Counted from the stretch's first letter, positions 27,285 to 37,166 are shown. The stretch is DNA of 64,000 nt from Serratia sp. Ag1 (GCF_000743355.1 NZ_JQEI01000018.1:29786-93785); one strand, 5' to 3'. The notes: generated by a model not told the origin, from the sequence alone. A program made the numbers and translations.

Positions 27285-27338
27285 TAACGGTGATTAATTA
27301 TCAGCAACTTTAATCATTGCAGACGATCAGGTACCAAT

Positions 27339-27373
27339 AAAAAAGTTGGGGGCACTGCGTTAACAGTGCCCCC
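27339..27373 (-). terminator. Intrinsic terminator of csrB
   Basis: GGGGGCACTG (27348-27357) and CAGTGCCCCC (27364-27373) form a perfect 10-bp stem with loop CGTTAA. On the minus strand it is followed by AAC and six T residues (27339-27344). Confidence 0.95.
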
Positions 27374-27687
27374 GGTTCGCTTTATAGCTATCCCGCTAAA
27401 CAGTGTGCTCCCTGCTCAATCCCTGAAAACTTTTCCTTTGGCCATCCTGACCAAACAATCCTTGCTATGTCCTGTAACATCGTCCTGATGCGGTTCCAAA
27501 GTCTTCCTGACCCACCAGCAGTCCTGCGCCAGCTCTCAATCTCCGTCCTGGAGGTGTCCTTGGTTTCTATCCTGAAACATCCTGGGCATCATCCTGATAC
27601 CAATCCTTCTCACTCTTCCTGAGTGCATCCATTTCTTCGTCCTGAAGCCACATCATCCTGATGTTTCCTGCTCCAACCGTTCCTATC
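27339..27687 (-). ncRNA. csrB: CsrB regulatory RNA
   Basis: About 350 nt on the minus strand. Read in that sense it holds more than 20 GGA motifs, most as CAGGA(T/A/C), spaced about every 15-20 nt and many between short inverted arms (for example CATCAGGATGATG). This is the CsrA-sequestering architecture. The 3' end AAAGCGAACC followed by a GC-rich hairpin and T-run closely matches E. coli CsrB, and the position beside syd is the E. coli csrB locus. The 5' end is inferred from the -10-like TATGTC at 27693-27698. It binds multiple CsrA dimers and relieves CsrA control of carbon storage, motility and biofilm genes. Confidence 0.95.
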
Positions 27688-27692
27688 CGGTA

Positions 27693-27698
27693 GACATA
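27693..27698 (-). promoter_or_regulatory. csrB -10 element
   Basis: TATGTC on the minus strand, 6-7 bases before the inferred csrB start. The -35 position (AGAAGG) is far from consensus, as expected for a promoter that needs the UvrY/SirA activator. Confidence 0.5.
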
Positions 27699-27845
27699 AG
27701 ATCGCTTAATTCTTTCCTTCTCACAAGGCTCTATAAGACAAATCACATTAAACTTTATTAAGCTATTGCCCGAAGTCCAATTTAACTTATTGATCTGGAT
27801 AACAATAAGTCCAATACAAGCCACCGGTCAGGAAAAATTAAAAGC

Positions 27846-27872
27846 GATCTCTTACAGCCTTTGTAAGAGATC
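27846..27872 (-). terminator. Intrinsic terminator of syd
   Basis: A perfect 11-bp inverted repeat, GATCTCTTACA (27846-27856) and TGTAAGAGATC (27862-27872), with a 5-nt loop. On the minus strand it is followed by GCTTTTAATTTTT. It lies about 30 bases past the syd stop. Confidence 0.8.
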
Positions 27873-27879
27873 TCTCACA
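27862..27879. promoter_or_regulatory. UvrY/SirA/GacA-type operator upstream of csrB
   Basis: On the csrB strand it reads TGTGAGAGATCTCTTACA, an 18-bp imperfect palindrome matching the GacA-family consensus TGTAAG-N6-CTTACA. Its centre is about 183 bases before the inferred csrB start, similar to the distal UvrY site I recall for E. coli csrB. It overlaps one arm of the syd terminator. Confidence 0.8.
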
Positions 27880-27902
27880 CCCATTCGATGCAAAAAGGAA
27901 GT

Positions 27903-28451
27903 CTAATCCAGGGTCGGGCACAGCATGCCGAGAAAATCAGACAATGACTCAGACAGTAAAGTACGTTTATCGCTGCCAAAATGCTCGAGCACCACATTAC
28001 CACTGACGTTACACAGCGACACCATCGTCATCTCTGATGCTGTCGTCGCCAAAAAGAGCGTAGGAGAAAGTTTGAGGCGTCTCTGAGTCACCAGATGGCC
28101 GATCAGGTTCTCCTGTAGGCGGATGAAATCCTCCTCGCTCCATACCTGCAACAGCATCATTTGATGTTCTGCAAACCGGGCCCCCATATCCCCCGCATAT
28201 TGCTGAGTATAAAACGTATGGATATCCGGCTGCAGTTGCAGTTCCAGTGCATTTTCCACCTTCACCAACGTCGCCTCAGGGGTAAACGGCTGCGGCAACC
28301 ACAAGACGCGATCGTCACGGTTTTCTACAATACAGGGGGAGGCAACACCATATAGCTCCTGGCTTGCGGGCGCATGGCCACGCTGCTGCTGCCAAAGATC
28401 GACATAACGCTGGGTAAATTCACGCAGTGCGTGCGATACATCCTGGTCCAT
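27903..28451 (-). CDS. syd: SecY-interacting protein Syd
   Basis: Cytoplasmic protein that binds SecY and, in E. coli, helps monitor SecYEG complexes. It has 182 residues from ATG 28451 ([20 protein letters not shown]), one more than E. coli Syd. An upstream in-frame extension to 28535 would overlap the divergent queF start and is rejected. Family features include [20 protein letters not shown] (near 31), [17 protein letters not shown] (near 77) and [21 protein letters not shown] (near 112). It diverges from queF and is followed by a terminator that shares bases with the csrB operator. Confidence 0.97.
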   Translation of the reverse strand: MDQDVSHALREFTQRYVDLWQQQRGHAPASQELYGVASPCIVENRDDRVLWLPQPFTPEATLVKVENALELQLQPDIHTFYTQQYAGDMGARFAEHQMMLLQVWSEEDFIRLQENLIGHLVTQRRLKLSPTLFLATTASEMTMVSLCNVSGNVVLEHFGSDKRTLLSESLSDFLGMLCPTLD

Positions 28452-28514
28452 ATTTTTTCTCGCATACGGTAAACTGGCGGCCATTGTACCTTTCCAAGAC
28501 CAAGGTGACAGCTT

Positions 28515-29360
28515 ATGTCCTCTTCTCAAGACCATCAGGCCCTGTCGGCGTTAACGCTGGGCAAACCCACCGCTTACCATGACCATTACGATGCCACTTT
28601 GCTGCAAGCGGTTCCACGCAGTATGAACCGTGAGCCCTTGGGGCTTTACCCCGACAATCTCCCGTTCCACGGTGCCGATATCTGGACGCTGTATGAACTC
28701 TCCTGGCTGAATGCCAAAGGCCTGCCGCAGGTCGCCGTTGGCGAAATCAGCCTGAACGCCAGCAGCATCAACCTGATCGAATCCAAAAGCTTCAAACTCT
28801 ATCTCAACAGTTTTAACCAGACCCACTTCCCTGATTGGGAAACAGTGCGCAATACGCTGCAACGCGACTTGTCGGCTTGCGCACAAGGGGAGGTCAGCGT
28901 CACCCTATACAGCCTGGATCAGCTCGAAGGCTCACCCATCGCTCATTTCAGTGGTGAATGTATTGATGGGCAGGATATCAGCATCGATGACTATAAATTC
29001 AACGCTGATTACCTGCAAGGAGCCACCAGCGAGCACTGGGTGGAAGAAACGCTGGTCAGCCATCTGCTGAAATCCAATTGCCTGATCACCCATCAGCCTG
29101 ACTGGGGCTCCGTACAAATCCGTTATCGCGGCCCGCAGATCAACCGTGAAGCCCTGCTGCGTTACCTGGTGTCCTTTCGCCATCACAACGAGTTTCATGA
29201 GCAATGCGTTGAGCGCATTTTCAACGATCTGCTGCGCTTCTGCCAGCCGGAGCATCTGAGCGTTTACGCACGCTATACCCGACGTGGCGGGTTGGATATC
29301 AACCCGTGGCGCAGCAATGTTCTCTTCGAACCGAACCATGGCCGTCTAGCCCGCCAATAA
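28515..29360 (+). CDS. queF: NADPH-dependent 7-cyano-7-deazaguanine reductase
   Basis: Reduces the nitrile preQ0 to preQ1, the last free-base step of queuosine synthesis. The 281-residue product is the long bimodular form (E. coli 282). The QueF motif [15 protein letters not shown] (residues 89-103) binds NADPH. The catalytic pair Cys189 and Asp196 lies in [12 protein letters not shown]. The divergent neighbour syd starts 63 bases away, so their promoters overlap. It is followed by ppnN, conserved order with E. coli. Confidence 0.98.
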   Translation: MSSSQDHQALSALTLGKPTAYHDHYDATLLQAVPRSMNREPLGLYPDNLPFHGADIWTLYELSWLNAKGLPQVAVGEISLNASSINLIESKSFKLYLNSFNQTHFPDWETVRNTLQRDLSACAQGEVSVTLYSLDQLEGSPIAHFSGECIDGQDISIDDYKFNADYLQGATSEHWVEETLVSHLLKSNCLITHQPDWGSVQIRYRGPQINREALLRYLVSFRHHNEFHEQCVERIFNDLLRFCQPEHLSVYARYTRRGGLDINPWRSNVLFEPNHGRLARQ

Positions 29361-29578
29361 TGCGAGACAGTGCTCAACAACTGAGCTAACGAACGGTTTA
29401 TATTGGTAAAAATCCGGGGACGGCGGTAAGGTTAAATCAAGAGTGTCTGCCATTTAGCCCGATATTCTGGCAGGAAATTCAAAATCCTTATCGCAGCGTG
29501 CAAAAGATCAATGCACAAAAGCTGCGCTGTTGCGGTATGGATTATTACCGCCCCAGAGTGGGCGTAAAGGAGTGACCT

Positions 29579-30931
29579 TTGATTACACATATCAGCCCGC
29601 TTGGCTCTATGGATCTGCTGTCGCAGCTAGAAGTCGACATGCTAAAGCGTACCGCTAGCAGCGATCTGTACCGTTTATTCCGCAACTGCTCTCTGGCCGT
29701 CTTGAACTCCGGCAGCCAGACTGACAGCAGCAAGCAATTGCTGTCTCGCTATGAAACCTTTGATATCAACGTGTTGCGCCGTGAACGTGGGGTGAAACTG
29801 GAACTGGTCAACCCACCTGAAGACGCCTTCGTTGATGGCCGTATCATCCGCTCACTGCAGGCTAACCTGTTTGCCGTTTTACGCGACATTCTGTTCGTAC
29901 ATGGGCAGCTTGTCAGCGCGAGGCACTTTCAGGAAGACCCTATTCATATCACCAATCTGGTGTTTTCCATCCTGCGTAATGCCCGCACCCTGCACCTTGA
30001 TGAAGACCCTAACCTGGTGGTGTGTTGGGGGGGGCACTCGATCAATGAAAATGAATATCTGTATGCCCGCAAAGTGGGCAGCCAGTTGGGCCTGCGCGAA
30101 CTGAACATCTGCACCGGCTGTGGGCCGGGAGCGATGGAAGCCCCGATGAAAGGGGCCGCCGTCGGCCATGCGCAGCAGCGCTACCGCAACAGCCGCTTTA
30201 TTGGTATGACCGAGCCCTCCATCATCGCCGCAGAGCCGCCTAATCCACTGGTGAATGAACTGGTGATTATGCCGGATATCGAAAAGCGCCTGGAAGCCTT
30301 TGTGCGTATCGCCCACGGCATCATCATCTTCCCTGGTGGGGTTGGTACCGCAGAAGAATTACTGTATCTGCTGGGCATTCTGATGAACCCGGAAAACAGC
30401 GAGCAAGTGCTGCCGCTGATTCTGACGGGGCCGAAAGAGAGCGCCGACTACTTCCGCGTGCTTGATGAGTTCATCATGAATACGTTGGGCGATGACGCGC
30501 GCCGTCATTACACCATCATCATTGACGATCCGGCAGAAGTTGCCCGTCAGATGAAGAAAGCCATGCCTTTGGTGAAAGAGAACCGCCGTAATAGCGGTGA
30601 TGCTTACAGCTTTAACTGGTCGATTCGTATTGCACCGGATCTGCAACTGCCGTTTGAGCCAACCCATGAAAACATGGCCAACCTCAACCTGTATCCGAAT
30701 CAACCCGCAGAAAAGCTGGCGGCGGCACTGCGCCGGGCGTTTTCCGGCATTGTAGCTGGCAACGTCAAAGAGAATGGCATTCATGCCATTGAGCAGTTTG
30801 GCCCTTACAAACTGCACGGTGATACGCAGATGATGAAGCAGATGGACAGTCTGTTGCAGGGCTTTGTCGCCCAGCACCGCATGAAACTGCCAGGGACCGC
30901 TTATGTCCCCTGTTATGAGATTGTGGCCTGA
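29579..30931 (+). CDS. ppnN: Pyrimidine/purine nucleotide 5'-monophosphate nucleosidase
   Basis: Cleaves nucleoside monophosphates to base plus ribose 5-phosphate and is a (p)ppGpp-binding enzyme in E. coli. The 450-residue product starts at a TTG codon (TTG ATT ACA CAT), which E. coli ygdH/ppnN also uses, with AAAGGAGTGACC immediately upstream. The LOG/Rossmann nucleotide fold is seen as [17 protein letters not shown] (near 142), [17 protein letters not shown] (near 178) and [16 protein letters not shown] (near 245). Terminal domains resemble E. coli YgdH over their full length. In E. coli sdaCB follows; here xni follows directly. Confidence 0.97.
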   Translation: MITHISPLGSMDLLSQLEVDMLKRTASSDLYRLFRNCSLAVLNSGSQTDSSKQLLSRYETFDINVLRRERGVKLELVNPPEDAFVDGRIIRSLQANLFAVLRDILFVHGQLVSARHFQEDPIHITNLVFSILRNARTLHLDEDPNLVVCWGGHSINENEYLYARKVGSQLGLRELNICTGCGPGAMEAPMKGAAVGHAQQRYRNSRFIGMTEPSIIAAEPPNPLVNELVIMPDIEKRLEAFVRIAHGIIIFPGGVGTAEELLYLLGILMNPENSEQVLPLILTGPKESADYFRVLDEFIMNTLGDDARRHYTIIIDDPAEVARQMKKAMPLVKENRRNSGDAYSFNWSIRIAPDLQLPFEPTHENMANLNLYPNQPAEKLAAALRRAFSGIVAGNVKENGIHAIEQFGPYKLHGDTQMMKQMDSLLQGFVAQHRMKLPGTAYVPCYEIVA

Positions 30932-30941
30932 TCATCAACCC

Positions 30942-30970
30942 GGGCGGCGTAACAGCCGCCCCTCTTTTTT
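30942..30970 (+). terminator. Intrinsic terminator between ppnN and xni
   Basis: GGGCGGC (30942-30948) pairs with GCCGCCC (30955-30961), then CTCTTTTTT. It ends 13 bases before the xni start, so xni must have its promoter inside or upstream of ppnN, or rely on readthrough. Confidence 0.9.
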
Positions 30971-30983
30971 CCGATGCCGCCCG

Positions 30984-31742
30984 ATGCCAATACACTTACT
31001 GATCGTTGATGCTCTTAATTTAATCCGCCGCATTCATGCCGTTCAGGGCTCTCCGTGCCTGAATGCCTGCCAGAATGCCCTGCAACAGTTGATCCAGCAC
31101 AGCCAACCGACCCATGCCGTTGCCGTATTCGACGAAGACGATCGCAGTGAAAGCTGGCGTCACCAAGCGTTGCCCGAATACAAAGCCGGGCGTTCACCGA
31201 TGCCAGAAAACCTGCAACAGGAAATGCCGCAGCTACGTCAGGCTTTTGCCGCTTTAGGTGTAGCCAGTTGGCATTCTGCGGGGAATGAAGCAGACGATCT
31301 GGCTGCCACGCTGGCAACCAAGGTCGCCAACGGCGGCTATCAGGTCACCATCGTTTCTACCGATAAAGGCTACTGCCAGTTACTGGCGCCAAACATACAA
31401 ATCCGCGATTACTTTCAGAAACGCTGGCTGGATCTGCCGTTTGTGCAAAGCGAGTTCGGCGTATTGCCGCAGCAACTGCCAGACTATTGGGGGCTGGCCG
31501 GAATCAGCAGCAGCAAGATCCCAGGTGTAGCAGGCATCGGGCCCAAAACCGCAGTTTTGCTGTTACAACAGGCAGGCAGCTTAGACGCCCTGTTCGCCAA
31601 CTTGCAACAGGTGCCGGAGAAATGGCGCAGCAAACTGCAACAGCACCGCGAGATGGCCTATATCAGTAAACAGGTGGCGACATTGCGCACCGATCTGATC
31701 CTGGCCGGTAACCTGCAGCAATTGCGGTTACCGGCACGCTAA
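30984..31742 (+). CDS. xni: Flap endonuclease Xni (exonuclease IX)
   Basis: FEN-family 5' nuclease related to the N-terminal domain of DNA polymerase I. The product has 252 residues from ATG 30984 ([20 protein letters not shown]), E. coli 251. An in-frame extension to 30903 runs through the ppnN terminator and is rejected. Metal-site residues appear in [21 protein letters not shown] (near 50), ADDLAATLA (near 104) and [10 protein letters not shown]. An H3TH-type motif follows in [16 protein letters not shown] near 177. E. coli Xni lacks one cluster of metal ligands found in Pol I; this sequence is close to E. coli throughout. Confidence 0.95.
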   Translation: MPIHLLIVDALNLIRRIHAVQGSPCLNACQNALQQLIQHSQPTHAVAVFDEDDRSESWRHQALPEYKAGRSPMPENLQQEMPQLRQAFAALGVASWHSAGNEADDLAATLATKVANGGYQVTIVSTDKGYCQLLAPNIQIRDYFQKRWLDLPFVQSEFGVLPQQLPDYWGLAGISSSKIPGVAGIGPKTAVLLLQQAGSLDALFANLQQVPEKWRSKLQQHREMAYISKQVATLRTDLILAGNLQQLRLPAR

Positions 31743-31762
31743 GCAAACCAAAGGAAGTGCGA

Positions 31763-32863
31763 TTAGCGCTCGTCGCGGCGGCCAGGAATGGCTGACCACA
31801 TACGGCGCACGTGTACCGTGATCTCTTCACGATCGTGATACAACTGCTTGGCGTGAACTTCTGCACTAATATCCGCTGCTGCCAAGGCTTCGCGGATACT
31901 CTGCAGATTCAGAGCAACCTCTTCATAGCGCTTCTTCATCGGCAGCTTCAGGTTGAAGATCGCTTCGCGGCACCAGCCTTTGAGCAACCAGTTAATCATC
32001 AGGCTAGTGACACGCGCGGGTTTTTCCACCATATCGCACACCAACCAGTAGATTTTGCTGCTAGTCGGCTCAAATTTAAAACCATCAGCGCGATGATGAG
32101 TAACCTGTCCGGTTTCCATCAGGCTCGGGGCCATCGGCCCATTATCGACCGAATGCACCATCATACTGCGTTTTACCAGCTGATAGGTCCAACCGCCAGG
32201 GCAAGCCCCCAGATCGACCGCATGCATGCCGCTGGCCAAACGCTCATCCCACTCGTCGGCAGGAATAAACACGTGAAAAGCCTCTTCGAGCTTCAGCGTG
32301 GAACGGCTCGGCGCATCCGCTGGGAACTTCAGACGCGGGATCCCCATATAAAATGGCGAATTGTTATTGCTGTAGGAATAACCAACATAGCAACAGCCTG
32401 GAGCGATAAAGAATACATGCACCACCGGGCGGCTCGGATTCTCACGCGCCATCAGCACCTTTTGCTCGCGCATAGCGGCGCGCAGCGGCACCGTCAGTTT
32501 GCGGCAGAACTTCATCAGCTCTTTGCTTTCGTTAGTGTCGGGTACTTCCACCCGCAGTTCACCACCGCGATCGACTACGCCCATCAGCATCCCAACGATG
32601 GGCGACACCCGATCCTCCGGCGGCAAGTCACGCAGCAACTCACCGACGACGATCATCTGGCGAGCAAAAATCAGCTCACGAAACACGATTTCTTTAGCCA
32701 AACGATCGGCATCGTCCGGCTGATAGCATTCAAACAGCACGTAACCGCTGTTCTCTTTAACTCGCGCAAAGCCGAATATTTCCAATTGAGAGGCTTTGTC
32801 GGTAATTTCCGCCGCACACTCTTTTTCAAAGCCGGGGCGGCAGTACAACGCAATCTTATTCAT
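31763..32863 (-). CDS. rlmM: 23S rRNA 2'-O-ribose C2498 methyltransferase
   Basis: SAM-dependent methylation of C2498 in the peptidyl-transferase loop of 23S rRNA. The 366-residue product equals the E. coli length. The N-terminal half is a THUMP-type RNA-binding module (including [14 protein letters not shown]). The Rossmann domain has the SAM motif [20 protein letters not shown] near residue 218. The 2'-O-methyltransferase residues are seen in [11 protein letters not shown] and [15 protein letters not shown]. Its start overlaps the ygdD stop by 8 bases, so it is the last gene of gcvA-ygdD-rlmM. Confidence 0.97.
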   Translation of the reverse strand: MNKIALYCRPGFEKECAAEITDKASQLEIFGFARVKENSGYVLFECYQPDDADRLAKEIVFRELIFARQMIVVGELLRDLPPEDRVSPIVGMLMGVVDRGGELRVEVPDTNESKELMKFCRKLTVPLRAAMREQKVLMARENPSRPVVHVFFIAPGCCYVGYSYSNNNSPFYMGIPRLKFPADAPSRSTLKLEEAFHVFIPADEWDERLASGMHAVDLGACPGGWTYQLVKRSMMVHSVDNGPMAPSLMETGQVTHHRADGFKFEPTSSKIYWLVCDMVEKPARVTSLMINWLLKGWCREAIFNLKLPMKKRYEEVALNLQSIREALAAADISAEVHAKQLYHDREEITVHVRRMWSAIPGRRDER

Positions 32864-33251
32864 GGCGCTCGGCCTTTTTCCTCAGACGCAAAGCGCCAAT
32901 CAACATCAATACCCAACCGACGAGAAAAAACATCCCCCCAATCGGTGTGAGATAAACCCAGAACTTCAGGTGCGACAGCGCCAGGCAATACAGACTGCCG
33001 CTGAACAACAGAATACCTAACGCCAGCAGCGCCCCACTCCAGTAAAACCACACACTGACCCGGTTCTGCATCGCAATCGCCAAAGCCAGAATGGCCAAAG
33101 TGTGGAACCCCTGATACTCAAGGCCGGTGCGTATCCAGGCCATTTCGTTGGCCCCTAACGTATTACTCAGGACATGTGCACCAAATGCCCCCAGAGCAAC
33201 AAATAAAAAACCACTGATAGCGGCAAAAATCAGCATAGAACGACTACTCAT
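32856..33251 (-). CDS. ygdD: DUF423 inner-membrane protein YgdD
   Basis: A 131-residue membrane protein of unknown function with four predicted transmembrane segments (about 7-28, 45-63, 71-91 and 98-119). [20 protein letters not shown] and [20 protein letters not shown] are the family signature regions. It lies 30 bases downstream of gcvA and overlaps rlmM, so it is probably translationally coupled to rlmM. Confidence 0.95.
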   Translation of the reverse strand: MSSRSMLIFAAISGFLFVALGAFGAHVLSNTLGANEMAWIRTGLEYQGFHTLAILALAIAMQNRVSVWFYWSGALLALGILLFSGSLYCLALSHLKFWVYLTPIGGMFFLVGWVLMLIGALRLRKKAERHE

Positions 33252-33281
33252 CGTTATTCACCTTATGCAGGTTAATCGGCC

Positions 33282-34199
33282 TTACTGTTCATAGCGAAAA
33301 CGGAATTTTTCCTGTTCGCTGGCTGCGCGCGTCAAGATCCATTGACGAAAGGCGGCTATTTTACCCAGTTCTGCCTGGCTGTCATGACATACCAGATAAA
33401 AAGCATTTTTACTTACCAGCACGTCGTTGAACGGGCATACCAAACGCCCAGCTTCGATTTCGGTTTGCGCCATTACGTTGTTGACCAGCGCAATACCCTG
33501 GCCATGTACCGCAGCTTGCACCACCATGGCGCTGTGGCTGAAAATTGGTCCTTGCTGCACGTTAATATGCTGTAGCCCCAACTGCCGGGTATATGCCAGC
33601 CAGTCACGGCGTGAAGTATCGTGCAGAAGCGTATGATAAGCCAGATCGTCTGGCATTTTCAGTGCATGCTCGCCGGTCAGCAGCGTCGGTGAGCAGACCG
33701 GCAGCAGATACTCCGCATATAAGCGTTCGGCACGCACTCCCGGCCAATTACCACGGCCATAGAAAATCGCAACGTCAACATCATCCGCCAACTTATCCTC
33801 TTCACGATCAATCGCCTGTATACGCACATCGATCCCCGGATAAGCCGAATTAAAGCCAGAAAGACGTGGCACCAACCACTGAATGGCAAAGCTGGGGGGC
33901 AGGCTTACCGTCAAAGCCCCCTTGGCGCTACGGGCCTGGAGCTTGCGTGTCGCTTCATTGATCGCAGAAAAAATCTCTTTGATATCGAGGTAATAACTTT
34001 GCCCCTCCTCGGTCAGCAACAGCGAACGGTTGCGCCGCCGAAACAGCTTCAACCCAAGGAAATCCTCTAGCGATTTGATCTGGTGGCTCACTGCCGCCTG
34101 GGTCACAAACAACTCTTCCGCTGCTTTGGTAAAGCTCAGATGACGAGCCGCAGCATCAAAAACCCGCAGCGCGTTGAGAGGGGGTAAACGTTTAGACAT
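33282..34199 (-). CDS. gcvA: LysR-type glycine cleavage regulator
   Basis: Activates gcvTHP in high glycine and represses it with GcvR in low glycine; also activates gcvB. The 305-residue product equals the E. coli length. The winged helix-turn-helix occupies residues 7-66 (LNALRVFDAAARHLSFTKAA, FVTQAAVSHQIKSLEDFLG). The C-terminal co-inducer domain runs from 92 on (ALTVSLPPSFAIQWLVPRL). It diverges from gcvB, and the shared 140-base region holds CTAAT-type boxes through which GcvA also represses itself in E. coli. Confidence 0.98.
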   Translation of the reverse strand: MSKRLPPLNALRVFDAAARHLSFTKAAEELFVTQAAVSHQIKSLEDFLGLKLFRRRNRSLLLTEEGQSYYLDIKEIFSAINEATRKLQARSAKGALTVSLPPSFAIQWLVPRLSGFNSAYPGIDVRIQAIDREEDKLADDVDVAIFYGRGNWPGVRAERLYAEYLLPVCSPTLLTGEHALKMPDDLAYHTLLHDTSRRDWLAYTRQLGLQHINVQQGPIFSHSAMVVQAAVHGQGIALVNNVMAQTEIEAGRLVCPFNDVLVSKNAFYLVCHDSQAELGKIAAFRQWILTRAASEQEKFRFRYEQ

Positions 34200-34267
34200 G
34201 AATTATCCAAATGCTTTCGCATAAGAGCTCAGACAGAGCGGAGGGTTCACCAGAGCGAACCATTTCC

Positions 34268-34333
34268 ATTAGTTTTTTTAATCCGAGCCATTATAAATTG
34301 TCCGTTGAGCCCACGCCAGTAAATACCTATAGT
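34268..34333 (+). promoter_or_regulatory. gcvB promoter with GcvA box
   Basis: -35 TTGAGC (34305-34310), 17-base spacer, -10 TATAGT (34328-34333), start at 34340. ATTAG (34268-34272), the complement of the GcvA core CTAAT, is followed by a T-tract and a TAAT, placed for activation of gcvB and repression of gcvA. Confidence 0.75.
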
Positions 34334-34339
34334 GGCGAC

Positions 34340-34540
34340 AATTCCTGAGCCGGAACGAAAAGGAATTGGGTGTCAAAAACGCCGATGAACTTTTGGCTCT
34401 AGGGTTGTGATGTTGTGTTTGCAAATTGTCTGGCATTCCGGACCTGGTAGCTAAGCTACTGTTTTTCACTTTCTGTATATTTACCCTGTCTGTCCATAGT
34501 GATTTTATGCAGCACCGCAAGATTTGCGGTGCTTTTTTTT
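34340..34540 (+). ncRNA. gcvB: GcvB small RNA
   Basis: A 201-nt Hfq-dependent RNA that represses many amino-acid and peptide transporter mRNAs. It begins AATTCCTGAGCCGGAACGAA, very close to E. coli GcvB. The G/U-rich seed region R1 (TTGTGATGTTGTGTTTGC, about 34405-34422) and the downstream seed TACCCTGTCTGTCCATAG are conserved. It ends with an AGCACCGC/GCGGTGCT stem and eight T residues. Several spacer segments differ from E. coli, and the duplicated GTT repeat in R1 is shorter. It is divergent from gcvA, as in E. coli. Confidence 0.96.
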
Positions 34541-34645
34541 GCCGCCAATACCGCATTCTTTTCATCATGAAGCCTTCAGGAAACTTGTCTCAGCGGAAAA
34601 AATAGGACAGGATCAGGGGCTAATGAAGCCAGTGATAACCTGCTT

Positions 34646-35851
34646 ATGACACCTTTCAACCCCACCGATTTCCGCCGTCAGTTTCCGGCCCTCAAACAGC
34701 CTGGCATTTATCTCGACAGCGCTGCGACCGCGTTGAAGCCGCAAGCGGTGATCGACGCCACGCAGCAGTTCTACAGCGCAGAGGCGGCCACCGTCCACCG
34801 CAGCCAGCACCGGGCGGCACAGGATCTAACGGCCCGTTTCGAACGGGCACGCCAACAGGTGGCAACACTGATCAATGCTCCGCAAGCAGACGATATCGTT
34901 TGGACACGCGGCACCACCGAAGCAATCAATCTGGTGGCACAAAGTTATGCCCGCCCGCGTCTGCAACCGGGCGATCAGATCCTGGTTAGCGAAGCCGAAC
35001 ACCACGCTAACCTGATCCCTTGGCTGATGGTGGCGGAGCAAACCGGTGCTCAGGTCGTTAAATTGCCGCTGGGCCACGATCGATTGCCGGATCTGACATT
35101 ACTCCCCGCCCTACTCAATGAGAAAACCCGGATTTTGGCGCTGGGGCAAATGTCCAATGTCACCGGAGGTTGCCCTGACTTGGCTGTGGCTATTGAACTG
35201 GCGCACGCTGCCGGGGCCGTGGTGATGATCGACGGTGCACAGGGCATCGTGCACTGCCCGGCGGATGTTCAGCAGCTTGATATCGATTTTTACGCCTTCT
35301 CCGGGCATAAGCTCTATGGCCCGACAGGCATCGGCGCACTGTACAGTAAAGCAGCGCTCTTAGCGGAAATGCGCCCTTGGCAGGGGGGCGGTAAAATGCT
35401 GACCCAGGCTTCTTTCAGCGGTTTTACCGCACAGAAACCGCCACACTGTTTTGAAGCGGGCACACCCAATATCGCCGGAGTACTCGGTTTAGCTGCGGCA
35501 CTGGATTGGATGAACGGCCAGGATATGGTAGCAGCGGAACAATACAGCCGCGATCTGGCGCACAGTGCCGAGCAGCGCTTGGCTCAATTACCCGGGTTCC
35601 GTAGTTTCCGCTGTTCCGGCTCCAGCCTATTGGCGTTTGACATTGCGGGGGTTCACCATAGCGACATCGTTACCCTGCTGGCAGAGCAAGGCATCGCGCT
35701 GCGTGCGGGCCAGCATTGCGCCCAACCGTTGATCGCCGCCCTAGGGGTTAGCGGCACATTGCGCGCCTCGTTTGCCCCTTACAATCAGCCAGAAGATGTG
35801 GATGCTCTGGTCAATGCGCTGGAAAGCGCCATCGAATTACTGGCGGAATAA
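34646..35851 (+). CDS. csdA: Cysteine desulfurase CsdA
   Basis: PLP enzyme that takes sulfur from cysteine (or cysteine sulfinate) as an enzyme-bound persulfide and passes it to CsdE. It has 401 residues, as in E. coli. The PLP lysine is Lys222 in [11 protein letters not shown] and the sulfur-carrying Cys358 lies in [27 protein letters not shown] and [10 protein letters not shown] are class-V aminotransferase motifs. The stop is separated from the csdE start by one base, so the two are coupled. The sulfur can go to TcdA, encoded convergently just downstream. Confidence 0.97.
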   Translation: MTPFNPTDFRRQFPALKQPGIYLDSAATALKPQAVIDATQQFYSAEAATVHRSQHRAAQDLTARFERARQQVATLINAPQADDIVWTRGTTEAINLVAQSYARPRLQPGDQILVSEAEHHANLIPWLMVAEQTGAQVVKLPLGHDRLPDLTLLPALLNEKTRILALGQMSNVTGGCPDLAVAIELAHAAGAVVMIDGAQGIVHCPADVQQLDIDFYAFSGHKLYGPTGIGALYSKAALLAEMRPWQGGGKMLTQASFSGFTAQKPPHCFEAGTPNIAGVLGLAAALDWMNGQDMVAAEQYSRDLAHSAEQRLAQLPGFRSFRCSGSSLLAFDIAGVHHSDIVTLLAEQGIALRAGQHCAQPLIAALGVSGTLRASFAPYNQPEDVDALVNALESAIELLAE

Positions 35852-35852
35852 C

Positions 35853-36293
35853 ATGAACCTGCTCGCCCCTCATCCTTTTGGCCGTGAAATTACTGCCGAA
35901 ACGCTGACAGCAAAATTTGACCCACTGAAGCAGTGGGAAGATCGCTATCGCCAGTTGATTATGCTGGCAAAACAGTTGCCGCCGTTGCCTGCAGAACTTC
36001 GGCTGGCGGAAATGGAACTGAGCGGCTGCGAAAATCGCGTCTGGCTGGGGCACCAACGGTTAGAAAGCGGAGCATTGCACTTCTATGGCGACAGTGAAGG
36101 CCGCATTGTGCGTGGGCTGCTGGCGATCCTGCTGACCGCCGTGGAAGGTAAAACGCCACAGCAGATCCTGGCGGACGATCCGCTGGTGCTGTTTGATCGG
36201 CTGGCGCTGCGCACTCAGCTCAGCGCCACCCGCGCCAGCGGCTTGGCAGCGCTGGCAGCGGCCATCAAAAACATTGCAGCACGCTACGCCTGA
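35853..36293 (+). CDS. csdE: Sulfur acceptor protein CsdE
   Basis: SufE-family acceptor that receives sulfur from CsdA. It has 146 residues from ATG 35853 ([13 protein letters not shown]); an in-frame start inside csdA at 35772 is rejected. The acceptor cysteine is Cys59 in [22 protein letters not shown] segment [15 protein letters not shown] and [14 protein letters not shown] follow, as in SufE/CsdE. Its 3' end overlaps the convergent tcdA stop by 10 bases. Confidence 0.96.
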   Translation: MNLLAPHPFGREITAETLTAKFDPLKQWEDRYRQLIMLAKQLPPLPAELRLAEMELSGCENRVWLGHQRLESGALHFYGDSEGRIVRGLLAILLTAVEGKTPQQILADDPLVLFDRLALRTQLSATRASGLAALAAAIKNIAARYA

Positions 36294-37090
36294 CGCGCTG
36301 CTTTCGCCAACATCTTCTTCAGTGCATGAGAAACGGCAACAAAACCGAAGGTGGCAGTGACCATGGTTGCAGCACCAAAACCTGCGCTGCAATCCATCTT
36401 TTTCGGCCCTTCTGCCGTGCTACGAGACGCACATACTGAGCCATCCGGCTGCGGGTAAACCAGCGGCTCACTGGAAAACACGCAATCAATCCCCAGTTTG
36501 CCTTTGCTGTTTTTCACCACGTTGAAATCGTTTTTCAACCTTTCACGCAGTTTCGCCGCCAATGGATCCTGGATGGTCTTGGCCAGATCCACCACTTCAA
36601 TCCGCGTCGGATCGATCTGGCCACCGGCACCACCGGTAGTTACCACAGGAATTTTAAAGCGGCGGCAGTAAGCCAACAGCGCCGCTTTTGGCCGCACGCT
36701 ATCAATAGCATCAATCACATAGCTGAAATTGTGGTTCAACAGTTCAGCGACATTATCCGGCGTAATAAAGTCATCCACGCAGGTTACCCGGCATTCCGGG
36801 TTGATCGCCAGAATACGCTCCGCCATGACCTCGGTTTTTGACTGGCCAACATGCTGGCGTAACGCGTGGATCTGACGATTGGTGTTGGTGACACAAACAT
36901 CATCCATATCAATCAAGGTAATGGCACCAATACCGGTTCTTGCCAGTGCCTCTGCCGCCCAGGATCCTACTCCGCCGATGCCAATCACACACACGTGCGC
37001 CTGGGCAAACAACGCCAGCGCAGATTGCCCGTATAAACGCGCAGTGCCACCAAAACGCTGTAAATAGGCCTCTGAATAGGGTGTCTTCAT
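36284..37090 (-). CDS. tcdA: tRNA threonylcarbamoyladenosine dehydratase
   Basis: ATP-dependent E1-like enzyme that cyclises t6A37 of tRNA to ct6A; formerly CsdL or YgdL. The 268-residue product equals the E. coli length. The nucleotide-binding fold reads [20 protein letters not shown] (near 33), followed by [41 protein letters not shown] and [18 protein letters not shown] are further ThiF/MoeB-type motifs. It is convergent with csdA-csdE, whose products stimulate it in E. coli. Confidence 0.97.
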   Translation of the reverse strand: MKTPYSEAYLQRFGGTARLYGQSALALFAQAHVCVIGIGGVGSWAAEALARTGIGAITLIDMDDVCVTNTNRQIHALRQHVGQSKTEVMAERILAINPECRVTCVDDFITPDNVAELLNHNFSYVIDAIDSVRPKAALLAYCRRFKIPVVTTGGAGGQIDPTRIEVVDLAKTIQDPLAAKLRERLKNDFNVVKNSKGKLGIDCVFSSEPLVYPQPDGSVCASRSTAEGPKKMDCSAGFGAATMVTATFGFVAVSHALKKMLAKAARQA

Positions 37091-37124
37091 CTCGCTTTCA
37101 TTACCTTAATCTTGCAAACAGTAA

Positions 37125-37143
37125 GGGCCGGAAGATCCGGCCC
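37125..37143 (-). terminator. Hairpin downstream of mltA
   Basis: GGGCCGG (37125-37131) pairs with CCGGCCC (37137-37143), 24 bases beyond the mltA stop on the minus strand and before the tcdA start. A T-run is short. Confidence 0.65.
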
Positions 37144-37166
37144 CTGTGGGTCAAATCGGCTGCAGT

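Noticed and set aside
27339..27687. CRISPR array or tandem protein-coding repeat
   Set aside because: The repeated unit is only a 5-6 base GGA motif with irregular spacing and no conserved 28-37-bp repeats. CsrB explains it fully; the 85-codon frame at 27567-27824 has no homology or good start.
31811..32950. 379-codon plus-strand frame opposite rlmM and ygdD
   Set aside because: It is antisense to strongly recognised genes, has no family resemblance and no ribosome-binding site; it arises from codon bias. The same holds for the 324-codon frame opposite mltA (37272-38246) and the 264-codon frame opposite tsf (3048-3842).
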